Shown here: piece after piece, positions 8,335-15,640 of the stretch
Layout: every line of letters begins with the position of its first letter
How positions within the stretch are numbered: the stretch's first letter is position 1
Assembly: GCF_001188955.3 (NCBI RefSeq)
Contig: NZ_JPRF03000014.1
Coordinates: forward strand, 142,856 to 206,855
Direction: 5' to 3'
Origin: Kitasatospora aureofaciens
Lineage (GTDB): Bacteria > Actinomycetota > Actinomycetes > Streptomycetales > Streptomycetaceae
DNA: 64,000 nt
Notes under the pieces: model-generated
What the model saw: only the letters and a program-made list of their open reading frames with translations
Database searches by the model: none
What the model was told of the DNA's origin: nothing
Position numbers and translations under genes: made by a program

Positions 8335-10155
8335 ATGCCCGGATCACCCACCCGGCCCGTCGCGCGCCGACGGACCGCCCGACGACCCCGGGGATCCACC
8401 TTGGCCCTGCGCTCCCTGTTCCGCCGTCCCGAGTCCCGAACGCCCGCACTCGGCCGAACCGAGTCCCGGATGCCCATGACCCGGCGTCCCGAGTCCCGAA
8501 CGCCCGTACTGCGCCGCGTCGCCGGACTGATCGGCGCCGCCGCCCTCGCCCTGTCCGGCACCCTCACCGCCGCCGCCCCCGCCCACGCCGACTTCGGCAG
8601 CGACTACCACGACCCGGTCACCGCCACCAAGCCGCTCACCCGCCCCGACACCCGCTCCTGCACCGTCGACGTGATGCGCGACCGCGAGTTCCGCAACGGC
8701 TACGGAAACCCGCCAGACACCCCGTACACCGCCACTCTCACCCCGCCCGCCGCCTGCGCCGGCCCCTGGTCCGCCGTGGTCCTGGACATCCACGGACAGG
8801 TCGCCGGGCGGCAGTTCGACCGGATCTTCAGCGTCCGCGTCGGCGGCGTCCAGGTGCTGCTGTCCTCCACCCCGGAGCCGTCCAAGGACGGCATCCAGTG
8901 GAACGTCGAACGCGATCTCACCCGCTACGCCCCGCTGTTCACGGCCGGCCCGCAGCCGTTCTCCTTCGACCTCGCCAACGTCACCGACGCCACCTACACC
9001 GGTGTCTACAAGATCTCGGCGAGCCTGACCTTCTACACCGCCGACGACCGCTGGCCCGCCACCCACAACGCCGACCAGGTCCTCACCACCGGCCCGTTCT
9101 CGCTCACCCAGGCCGCCCCGAGCACCGGCAAGGACCTCACCTTCCCGCCGAACCTGGAGCGCCTGACCGCCGAGGTCTACGCCCGGGGCGGCGGCGCCTG
9201 CGAGGAGTTCGCGTACGCCTCCGCACCGGACGCCTTCGTCGCCGCCAACCCCTCGATCGGCGCCTGCGGCAAGGGCCCGTTCCGCGAGCTGCGGCTCACC
9301 GTGGACGGCCGGGTGGCCGGCGCGGTCTGGCCGTACCCGGTGATCTACACCGGCGGCTGGGACCCCCTGCTGTGGCGGCCGGTCCCGGGCATCTTCGCCT
9401 TCGACCTGCCCGCCTACCGGCTCGACCTCACCCCGTACGCCGGCCTGCTGCTCGACGGCCGCCCGCACAGCCTCGGCATCACGGTCAACGCGGCCGAGGC
9501 GCAGAGCAACGACGTCTGGACGGGCCAGGTCAACCTGTTCGCCGAGGTCGATCACGGCGCCGCCCGCACCTCCGGGCAGCTCACCGACTACCGCGTCGCC
9601 CCCGAGGCGACCGTCGGCACCGAGCTCACCGACCACGGCGGCGGCAGCGGCGACTGGACCGTCACCGCGGCCCGGCACGATCTCGCCCGCGGCTGGGTGC
9701 AGACCTCGCACGGGCGGATCACCACCGAGGTCCGCGACGACCTCTCGTTCAGCTCCGCCCAGCAACTGCGCGATGGCGGCAACGACGTGACGCTGCACAA
9801 CGGCACCGACCTCACCCGCACCACCGCCACCTGGGGCGGCGGACCGCACCGCACCACCACCGTGCACGAGGGCGAACCGCTGGACGTCACCTACAAGGTG
9901 ACCCACGACGCGGCCGGGAACACCGACCAGAACACCGCGATGGACCTCGGCTACCACCGCGAGGCCACCACCTCGACCGGCAACCACGTCACCGAGCGCT
10001 CCACCGTCGACCACACCCTGCAACCCACCGCCCAGCGGCACGACGGCGACCGCACCGTCCGCACCGGCAGCAGCGCCGAGGACTACCGCAGCACCGGACC
10101 GGACGGGCCGTACCACCGGACGCTGAGCTCCGTCGACGGGTGGCCGAAGCCGTAA
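8335..10155 (+). CDS. Secreted PNGase A-like peptide-N4-asparagine amidase
   Basis: This matches the peptide-N4-(N-acetyl-beta-glucosaminyl)asparagine amidase A family, which removes N-glycans from glycoproteins; in this host it would act outside the cell. A signal peptide is clear (RRVAGLIGAAALALSGTLTA then AAPAHADF, cleavage after AHA). The mature part carries the family's paired jelly-roll-like sequence (ILDIHGQVAGRQFDRIFSV-type core, VKDLTRYAPLF, YTGVYKISASLTFY, GGWDPLLWRPVPGIFAFDLP). The start is uncertain: ATG 8335 gives 606 residues with an unusually long Arg/Pro-rich n-region. TTG 8401, ATG 8470 and ATG 8476 are alternatives, and the last two give a more ordinary signal peptide. The gene stands alone. 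Confidence 0.85.
   Translation: MPGSPTRPVARRRTARRPRGSTLALRSLFRRPESRTPALGRTESRMPMTRRPESRTPVLRRVAGLIGAAALALSGTLTAAAPAHADFGSDYHDPVTATKPLTRPDTRSCTVDVMRDREFRNGYGNPPDTPYTATLTPPAACAGPWSAVVLDIHGQVAGRQFDRIFSVRVGGVQVLLSSTPEPSKDGIQWNVERDLTRYAPLFTAGPQPFSFDLANVTDATYTGVYKISASLTFYTADDRWPATHNADQVLTTGPFSLTQAAPSTGKDLTFPPNLERLTAEVYARGGGACEEFAYASAPDAFVAANPSIGACGKGPFRELRLTVDGRVAGAVWPYPVIYTGGWDPLLWRPVPGIFAFDLPAYRLDLTPYAGLLLDGRPHSLGITVNAAEAQSNDVWTGQVNLFAEVDHGAARTSGQLTDYRVAPEATVGTELTDHGGGSGDWTVTAARHDLARGWVQTSHGRITTEVRDDLSFSSAQQLRDGGNDVTLHNGTDLTRTTATWGGGPHRTTTVHEGEPLDVTYKVTHDAAGNTDQNTAMDLGYHREATTSTGNHVTERSTVDHTLQPTAQRHDGDRTVRTGSSAEDYRSTGPDGPYHRTLSSVDGWPKP
8425..8514 (+). repeat. Three 30-base tandem repeats at the start of the amidase gene
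   Basis: Units begin at 8425, 8455 and 8485. The first and third share 22 identical bases (8425-8446 and 8485-8506); the middle one is degenerate. In frame they encode RPESRTPALG, RTESRMPMTR and RPESRTPVLR. They lie before the hydrophobic core of the signal peptide. Confidence 0.85.
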
Positions 10156-10530
10156 GCGGCTCGGACTCCGAGCGGCCGAAGCCGCAAGGCCGAGGCACAT
10201 CGCCCCGACTTGCGAAATTTGCCCGAATTCGTCCCCTTGACCCCTGGTGCACACGTCGCGGGAGGCGCATGATGGGAGATGGACCTGCGAGGTAGCTGAA
10301 GGAAGTTCGACCGCAGGAGGCAGTGGCGACAGGTCGAGACGGATCAGGGTCTGCCGCTGGAAACTACCTCGGTCGACGATCGAACTACCGGCTGGAGGAC
10401 GTCAAGTCCGTAAGCCACCCCCACCTCGTAGGTTCCGCGCGTCCACGGAGCATCCCCTCGGCTCCGTGGACGCGTCCATTCGCGCGACCGCAGCCGTGAC
10501 CGCCCCCGCAACCGCCCCCGCGACCGCCCG
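10156..10530. other. Intergenic region with a possible structured RNA
   Basis: There are 375 bases between the convergent amidase and response-regulator genes. Codon bias and base composition are not coding-like. On the + strand, GGACCTGCGAGGT (10279-10291) can pair with ACCTCGTAGGTTCC near 10424-10437, closing a domain of about 155 bases with smaller internal pairings (CGAGGTAG with CTACCTCG; AGTGGC with GCCGCT). It matches no RNA family I recognise. A separate perfect hairpin at 10438-10474 serves the response regulator. Confidence 0.3.
10438..10474 (-). terminator. Terminator of the response-regulator operon
   Basis: CGCGTCCACGGAG and CTCCGTGGACGCG form a perfect 13-base stem with an 11-base loop, 57 bases beyond the regulator's stop codon on its own strand. 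No U-tract follows. Confidence 0.7.
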
Positions 10531-11172
10531 CTACTGCGGCACCGGGTACCCCATCTCCCAGGCGTGCACCGCGATCCCGACCCGGTTCGCCACGCCCAGC
10601 TTGCGCTGGATGCTGGCCACGTGGGTCTTCACCGTCCCCGCGGAGATGAACAGTTCGGCCGCGATGTCGGCGTTGGTCCGGCCCGCCGCGACGTGTCCCG
10701 CGATCTCCACCTCCCGCTCGGTCAGCGCCACCACCGGTGCGGCCGACCGGGCCGGCCGACGCGGCGCCGTCACGTGCTTCAGCAGCCGCACCGTCACCGA
10801 CGGACTGATCAGGCTCTCGCCGTTCGCCGCCGCCCGCACCGCCTCGGCCAGCAAGGACGGGCCGGAACGCTTCAGCAGGAATCCGGCCGCGCCGTGCTGC
10901 AGCGCCGGGTAGACGTACTCGTCCAGGTCGAAGGTGGTCAGCACCACCACCCGCACCGAGCCGGACAGCCGCCTGGTCACCTCCAGCCCGTCCAGCCTCG
11001 GCATCCGGATGTCCACCAGCGCGACGTCCGGCCGCAGGTCGGCCGCCAGCTCCAGCGCGGCCAGCCCGTCGACGGCCTCGCCCACCACCTCGATGTCCGG
11101 TTGCGCCTCCAGGATCCGCCGCACGCTGCGCCGCACGGCCTCCTGGTCGTCCGCGACCAACACCCGGATCAC
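10531..11172 (-). CDS. NarL/LuxR-family response regulator
   Basis: A 213-residue response regulator. The receiver domain starts at VIRVLVADDQEAVRRSVRRI with the acidic pair, and has the phosphoacceptor Asp in DVALVDIRMP (about residue 53) and a conserved Lys in FLLKRSG. A C-terminal LuxR-type helix-turn-helix follows (LTEREVEIAGHVAAGRTNAD, then AELFISAGTVKTHVASIQRK). GTG 11172 is chosen because a GGTGGG ribosome site precedes it and receivers begin this way; GTG 11202 would add 10 residues. It lies 153 bases downstream of its histidine kinase on the same strand. Confidence 0.94.
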   Translation of the reverse strand: MIRVLVADDQEAVRRSVRRILEAQPDIEVVGEAVDGLAALELAADLRPDVALVDIRMPRLDGLEVTRRLSGSVRVVVLTTFDLDEYVYPALQHGAAGFLLKRSGPSLLAEAVRAAANGESLISPSVTVRLLKHVTAPRRPARSAAPVVALTEREVEIAGHVAAGRTNADIAAELFISAGTVKTHVASIQRKLGVANRVGIAVHAWEMGYPVPQ

Positions 11173-11355
11173 CCGCGGACACCCACCGTTCGTACTCGTC
11201 ACGCCCGGCAGTCTTCCGCACGACCCGGCAGGCGGGGAAGTTCACGCTCGGGAAAGTCCACGCCGCCGCTCCGGCGCGGTTCACCTCCGCCCGGTGAGGC
11301 CGGCCGTCATGAACGCATCCAGTGGACCTCCCTCCGCTCCTCCGTCCGTCAGCCG

Positions 11356-12540
11356 TCACCTCCCCGGCAGAGTGCAGCACACCTCCCAGCCCGACGGGCC
11401 GAGCGGGCCGGAGGTCAGGGTGCCGCCGTGGGCGGCGGCACGGGCCGCGAGGCCGGCCAGGCCGGTACCGCCGGTGCCGGGGCGGCGGCGCAGCCGGAGC
11501 CTCCGGGTGGCCGGCCCACCGGTGTCACCGACGGTCAGCCGTACCGCGCGGCCATCCGGCTCGGGGGCCACCCGGACCGTCACCACGGCGGCCTGCGGGG
11601 CGTGGCGGCGGACGTTGGTCAGGGCCTCCAGGACGACGGCGTACGCGGTGGCCTGGGCCTCGGCGGAGAGCAGTCCGACGACCCCCGGGGCCAGATCGAC
11701 GGTGGCGCGCGGACCGCCCTTCGTCCCGAAGCGGGCCACCAGCTCCGGCAGATCGGCCAGACCGGGGCGGCGGGTGGTTCCGGCCGCCTCCTGGTCCCCG
11801 CGCAGCGCGCCGACCATCTCGTCCATCGAGTCCAGCGCACGCAGCCCCGCCTCCTCCAGCCGGCGCAGCAGCGTCGCCGTCTCCTCCGTCTCCGGCCCCG
11901 GGAGCTGGCCGGCCTGGGCCTCCAGCACGATGCCCGTGATCTCGTGGGCGACGAAGTCGTGCAGTCCGCGCGCGACTTCGAGCCGCTGCTCGCGCCTGGC
12001 CCGGGCTACGGCCCGTTCCCGGCGGGCGTCCAGGACGCGCAGGTAGAGACTCGCTCCGCCGACCCCGAGCACCGGCAGCAGGGAGAACAGCACGCCACCC
12101 ACCGGCCCGGCCGCGCCGCCCTGGGGCATCCGGAGGGCGAACCGCAGCGGCAGCACCACGGCCGCGAGGCCGACCAGTCCGCCGATCGGCCCGGCCCAGC
12201 GGTCGGGAAGCCTGCGGACAGCCCGGAACAGCACACCGATCAGCGCGAGCCATTCGAACGGCGCCCAGAACGCGGGCAGCCGGTAGGGCCCCGGGTAGCA
12301 CAGGTCGACCAGCAGCGAGGCCCCGGCGGCCGCGCCGGCCGCGGTGGCGAGCGTGACCCGGCCGAGCGGCCACGCCAGCAGCGCCACCACGGCGGCCAGC
12401 GCGGCCGTCAGGGCGAGCAACAGGGCCGCGCCGCGGTCCCCCGGGTGCGCGAGCGCGGCGGGCGCGAACAGCAGGAGGGCGGCGGTGACGGTGGGCCAAC
12501 GCCGGGACCGGTCGGGGCGGGTCAGTGGATCGGTACGCAC
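11356..12540 (-). CDS. Membrane sensor histidine kinase (NarL-type partner)
   Basis: A 394-residue kinase. The N-terminal half (about 14-150) has four to five hydrophobic segments (VTAALLLFAPAALA, ALLLALTAALAAVVALLAWP and others). The HisKA_3-like phosphoacceptor helix is at about 178-200 (RRERAVARARREQRLEVARG then LHDFVAHEITGIVLEAQAGQ, with the His in LHDFVAHE). The C-terminal HATPase carries an N-box near ALTNVRRHAPQA and a G-loop GDTGGP, ending GGTGLAGLAARAAAHGG. It is the cognate sensor of the downstream NarL-type regulator. It is divergent from a small secreted protein gene with repeated palindromes between, so a shared regulon is plausible. The signal is unknown. Confidence 0.94.
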   Translation of the reverse strand: MRTDPLTRPDRSRRWPTVTAALLLFAPAALAHPGDRGAALLLALTAALAAVVALLAWPLGRVTLATAAGAAAGASLLVDLCYPGPYRLPAFWAPFEWLALIGVLFRAVRRLPDRWAGPIGGLVGLAAVVLPLRFALRMPQGGAAGPVGGVLFSLLPVLGVGGASLYLRVLDARRERAVARARREQRLEVARGLHDFVAHEITGIVLEAQAGQLPGPETEETATLLRRLEEAGLRALDSMDEMVGALRGDQEAAGTTRRPGLADLPELVARFGTKGGPRATVDLAPGVVGLLSAEAQATAYAVVLEALTNVRRHAPQAAVVTVRVAPEPDGRAVRLTVGDTGGPATRRLRLRRRPGTGGTGLAGLAARAAAHGGTLTSGPLGPSGWEVCCTLPGR

Positions 12541-12562
12541 ACCGCCGAGACTACGGGCAGCT

Positions 12563-12645
12563 CTCCCGGGGGAGGCGGGCCTCCTCCCCCAGGTGGAGCC
12601 AACTCCCCTCCCTGGCGGGAGGTTTGCCCGACCCTCCCGCGGGAG
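12563..12645. promoter_or_regulatory. Three CTCCC-N(2-4)-GGGAG palindromes between kinase and secreted protein
   Basis: Copies are at 12563-12574 (2-base spacer), 12608-12621 (4-base spacer) and 12634-12645 (CTCCCGCGGGAG, perfect). A further GGAGG/CCTCC element lies at 12571-12585. All sit in the 149-base gap between the divergent sensor kinase and secreted-protein genes. Repeated two-fold symmetric sites here are what a dimeric NarL-type regulator would use. They could alternatively be part of transcript hairpins. Confidence 0.5.
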
Positions 12646-12689
12646 ACTCGTTGCCGTCGGAACGACCCCGCACAGGAGGATGAACCATC

Positions 12690-13268
12690 GTGAACCGCCG
12701 TCCCGCCGTCACCGCGGCCGTGCTCTGTCTCCTGGCGGCGACGGTCGCCACCGCCGCCCCGGCCTCCGCCGGGGCACCGGCCCCATCAGGGCCGCCGACC
12801 TCCTCGGCGGGACCGGTCGCCGCGACCGATGCGTCGGTGAGCCTGCACGGCACCGGTGACACCGTTCTCGGCTCCGGCTTCAGCACCTTCGAGGGCGACC
12901 CGGTCCAGTTCACGATCGACGCCCGCGCCGACACCCTCAAGCCCTCGGAGACCACCCGCGGCCACTTCCACGTCCGCCACGTGCACACCGACGGCCGGCT
13001 GGTCGCCGACTTCGAGGGGGACATCACCTGCCTGGCCGTCGGCGGCCGGGAGGCCATCGCCACGGGCGTGGTCACCAGGGGCGAGGCGCCGTGGTTCCCT
13101 GGCAAGCCGGTGGTCGGCCAGAAGGTGGCGCTCTCGGTGGAGGACCACGGCCGGCACGGGGACCGGATCGGCTGGATCTGGGGCTTCTTCGGCGCGCCGG
13201 TCTCGGACTGCCAGGGCACGGTACCGTTCATCCGCACGACCGGTGGCGACTTCACCGTGCGCGGCTGA
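12690..13268 (+). CDS. Small secreted protein of unknown function
   Basis: A 192-residue exported protein with a Sec signal peptide (MNRRPAVTAAVLCLLAATVA then TAAPASAGAPAP, cleavage likely after ASA). The mature part is a beta-rich single domain of about 150 residues (VQFTIDARADTLKPSETTRG, HFHVRHVHTDGRLVADFEGD, WIWGFFGAP) with two cysteines (DITCLAV and SDCQGT) that could form a disulfide. I do not recognise a catalytic motif. A strong AGGAGG site precedes the GTG. It is divergent from the two-component kinase gene and may be its target. Confidence 0.82.
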   Translation: MNRRPAVTAAVLCLLAATVATAAPASAGAPAPSGPPTSSAGPVAATDASVSLHGTGDTVLGSGFSTFEGDPVQFTIDARADTLKPSETTRGHFHVRHVHTDGRLVADFEGDITCLAVGGREAIATGVVTRGEAPWFPGKPVVGQKVALSVEDHGRHGDRIGWIWGFFGAPVSDCQGTVPFIRTTGGDFTVRG

Positions 13269-13361
13269 CCTCCGCCTGAGCACCGCCTGACCAGGGCCTT
13301 CCGGCACGCCGGGCCGGGGTGTCACCACCTGCCCGATCACCCGGACCCCCTGGAGGCACCG

Positions 13362-14201
13362 ATGCTCCCCGACCGCCCGACCACCCCCGGGCCGACCGAA
13401 GCCGGGCGCGGGGTCCAACGACCGCACAGGGGAGGGCCGTTGAACCCCGCGCCCCAGCCCCCGCCGGGCACCTCCCCCCAGCCGGGCCTCGCACCTCGGC
13501 ACCCCGACTACGCCCGACTCGCCGCTGTCGGCCCCTACTTCGCCCTCCACACCTCGACCGCCACCACCCCGCCGCCCGGCTTCCGCCCCCTCCCCGAGCT
13601 GTACGGCACCGGCCCGGACGCGCCGCTCGCGGCCCGGATCCGGGTGGTGGCGCAGCGCCTGGGTACGGCCGAACTCCGGGTCGCCGCCTCGATCCTGCAC
13701 CTCGGTCTGGCCGCCCGCTTCTGGTCGGTGGGCCTGGGGTCGGCCGTGCTACTGGGGACGGTCCCGACGCTGGAGCACGCCTGGGTGCGGGTCCCGGACC
13801 AGGGGCCGATCGACCTCTGGACGCCGCCGGAACCGATCCGCCCCACCCCCGGCGGTCTCGTCGACCAGCTGCACCAGGCCGTACTGGTCGGGCAGTTGGA
13901 GCCACTGGCCGAAGCGGTGCGCACCGCCGTGCCGCTCGCGGCGCGCCTGCTGCGCGGCAACGCCGCCTCCGCGCTGGCCGGTACGCTCCGGATGCTGGAC
14001 GCCCATGCCCCGGGCGCGGCCCGGGAGTTGGTCGCACAGCTACTGGACCATCCGCCGCTGGCGGGTTCCGGCACACTGCTCACCGGCCCGCACGGCGCGG
14101 CGTTCCGGCGGACGAGCTGCTGCCTCTACTACCGGATCGGTCCGGGTGCGGGGCTCTGCGGGGACTGCTGCTTCACGCGGCCACCGGCCCGACGGCGGTA
14201 G
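13362..14201 (+). CDS. FhuF-like (2Fe-2S) ferric-reductase-type protein
   Basis: A 279-residue protein ending in the FhuF C-terminal iron-sulfur motif: RRTSCCLYYRIGPG followed by CGDCCF, giving the CC-x10-C-x2-C arrangement that binds a 2Fe-2S cluster (about residues 254-270). The middle (about 60-230) is the usual all-helical FhuF/IucA-like part. FhuF-type proteins reduce Fe(III) in siderophores in the cytoplasm. About 45 Pro-rich residues precede the fold. GGAGG lies 7 bases before the ATG. There is no iron box upstream and no siderophore genes nearby, so iron control of this gene is not supported. Confidence 0.85.
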   Translation: MLPDRPTTPGPTEAGRGVQRPHRGGPLNPAPQPPPGTSPQPGLAPRHPDYARLAAVGPYFALHTSTATTPPPGFRPLPELYGTGPDAPLAARIRVVAQRLGTAELRVAASILHLGLAARFWSVGLGSAVLLGTVPTLEHAWVRVPDQGPIDLWTPPEPIRPTPGGLVDQLHQAVLVGQLEPLAEAVRTAVPLAARLLRGNAASALAGTLRMLDAHAPGAARELVAQLLDHPPLAGSGTLLTGPHGAAFRRTSCCLYYRIGPGAGLCGDCCFTRPPARRR

Positions 14202-14279
14202 AGCGACCGGCGGGCCCGCGGCCAATGACCAACGGGCTCGCGGACAGCGACCAGCGGATCCGCGGTTCAGGCGCGAGCG

Positions 14280-14316
14280 GGCCCGCGCCCGGCTTGTCCA
14301 AGGCCGGGCGCGGGCC
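14280..14316 (+). terminator. Terminator of the FhuF-like gene
   Basis: GGCCCGCGCCCGGC and GCCGGGCGCGGGCC form a perfect 14-base stem with a 9-base loop, 78 bases after the stop codon. It lies between convergent genes and may work in both directions. Confidence 0.75.
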
Positions 14317-14423
14317 TCCGATCCCCACCCGGCGCGATGCCCGTGGCGCCGGGTGAAGCCTTCGAGGTTCTGCGGTCGGACGGTCGCCCCGCAGTCGGAC
14401 GCGCGCCCCGCAGTCGGCGGTCC

Positions 14424-15476
14424 TCAGATCGCGACCGCCTCCTCCATCTCCTCCTCGGCCTCCACCGGCGTCTCCACCGGACGGCGCCCGCGGCCCTCGT
14501 ACAGCGCCGCGGCCACCAGGGCCGCCCCGCCCAGCAGCAGCCACACCACCAGGGTCAGCACGTGACCGCCGAGGCCGGCGCCGCCGTCGAAGTACATGAT
14601 GCTGCGCGCGCCCTCCAGATAGCCGGCGCCGGTCCAGAAGCCGTGCAGGCTCCCGAAGAAGCCGTTCTGCAGCTCGGGCCGGTAGATGCCGCCGGAGGAG
14701 GTGAAGTTGAGCATCACGAACAGCACCATCAGCGCGAGCGTGGTCCACTTCTTCAGGAAGCTGTGCAGGCCGATGCCGATCAGGACGATGCCTGCGGAGT
14801 AGAGCCAGCCCAGCGCCCAGATCGCGGCGTAGTCGTGGTCGACGACGTGGAAGACCGGCCCGGCGGTGACGATCCCGATCACGCTGACCACCAGCGAGAC
14901 CGCCACTCCGACCAGCGCCCGGATCCGCAGGCTCAGCCCGGCACCGGCGGCGCCGATCGCCGCGACGCTGGCGTAGGAGCCGATGCTCAGCGCGACCAGC
15001 AGGAAGAACAGGCCCTGGCCGGTCGGGTCGCCCTCGGCGAGGGTGGTGAGGTCGGTGACGTGCAGCGGGACGCCCTGCTTGTCGGTGACGTTGGTGAACA
15101 CCGCCGTGGCGGCCACCACCGAGGTGTCCGAGTTGCCCTTGGCCACGATCAGCTCGGGACTCCCGGCGTCGGGCACGAAGGCGCCGACCAGGTCTCGCTC
15201 GCGCAGCTGCTGCTCGGCGGTGGCGCGGTCGTCGACGGTGCGGACGTCCAGCGCGTCGCCGGCCTTGCCCTGGATCGCCTGGGCCAGGCCGTGCGCCTGG
15301 GGGCCGGCCCCGACCACGGCGACCTTGAGGTGGTGGGGTTCCGGCTGGTGGAAGGCGCCCTGGTAGGCGAGGGCCATGCCGAGACACATCAGCAGCGGGG
15401 TGAGCAGGTGGACGGCGAGGTGCTTGAGCGAGTGCCCCAGGGTGGGCGCTGCCGCGATGGTCTGGGGTGTGCTCAT
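14424..15476 (-). CDS. YhgE/Pip-like ABC-2-type membrane protein
   Basis: A 350-residue membrane protein. One N-terminal transmembrane helix (about 20-40, HLLTPLLMCLGMALAYQGAF) is followed by an extracytoplasmic domain of about 140 residues and five C-terminal helices (GLFFLLVALSIGSYASVAAI, VGVAVSLVVSVIGIVTAG, IWALGWLYSAGIVLIGIGL, LALMVLFVMLNFTSSGGIY, VLTLVVWLLLGGAALVAAAL). This is the layout of DUF3533/YhgE-Pip and ABC-2 permease-like proteins. No ATPase gene is adjacent. The start is the ATG at 15476; the frame stays open upstream to 15554 through an AT-rich repeat region, which I take to be promoter. Function unknown, possibly export or envelope stress. Confidence 0.82.
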   Translation of the reverse strand: MSTPQTIAAAPTLGHSLKHLAVHLLTPLLMCLGMALAYQGAFHQPEPHHLKVAVVGAGPQAHGLAQAIQGKAGDALDVRTVDDRATAEQQLRERDLVGAFVPDAGSPELIVAKGNSDTSVVAATAVFTNVTDKQGVPLHVTDLTTLAEGDPTGQGLFFLLVALSIGSYASVAAIGAAGAGLSLRIRALVGVAVSLVVSVIGIVTAGPVFHVVDHDYAAIWALGWLYSAGIVLIGIGLHSFLKKWTTLALMVLFVMLNFTSSGGIYRPELQNGFFGSLHGFWTGAGYLEGARSIMYFDGGAGLGGHVLTLVVWLLLGGAALVAAALYEGRGRRPVETPVEAEEEMEEAVAI

Positions 15477-15514
15477 GGCGTTCGTACCGTCCTCCGGCGA
15501 ATCTTTTCGATCAA

Positions 15515-15552
15515 GGTGGCAAATACAACCAATGCAGGTGGTAAATGCAACC
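15515..15552. promoter_or_regulatory. Direct repeats in the YhgE-like gene promoter
   Basis: GGTGGCAAATACAACC (15515-15530) and GGTGGTAAATGCAACC (15537-15552) are 14/16 identical and 22 bases apart, two helical turns. Each is itself weakly two-fold symmetric. A TGTA-gct-TACA inverted repeat follows at about 15562-15572. The tract is strikingly AT-rich and ends 39 bases before the chosen start codon. A TetR-like or similar repressor site is likely, but no regulator gene is adjacent. Confidence 0.55.
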
Positions 15553-15610
15553 ATCTATGGATGTAGCTTACAACTATCCGACATCGATCGGAAGCCGGGG
15601 CCACTCTCCG

Positions 15611-15638
15611 GGACGGTCCGGCGCCCGCCGGACCGTCC
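15611..15638 (-). terminator. Terminator of the GH13 gene
   Basis: GGACGGTCCGGC and GCCGGACCGTCC form a perfect 12-base stem with a 4-base loop, starting 3 bases past the GH13 stop codon on its strand. Confidence 0.75.
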
Positions 15639-15640
15639 GC

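Noticed and set aside
10156..10530. tRNA gene or known riboswitch in this intergenic region
   Set aside because: A GTTCGA-like T-loop sequence occurs, but no cloverleaf can be drawn and no known riboswitch core is present.
13269..13361. Iron box before the FhuF-like gene
   Set aside because: No TTAGGTTAG-type palindrome is present in the gap.
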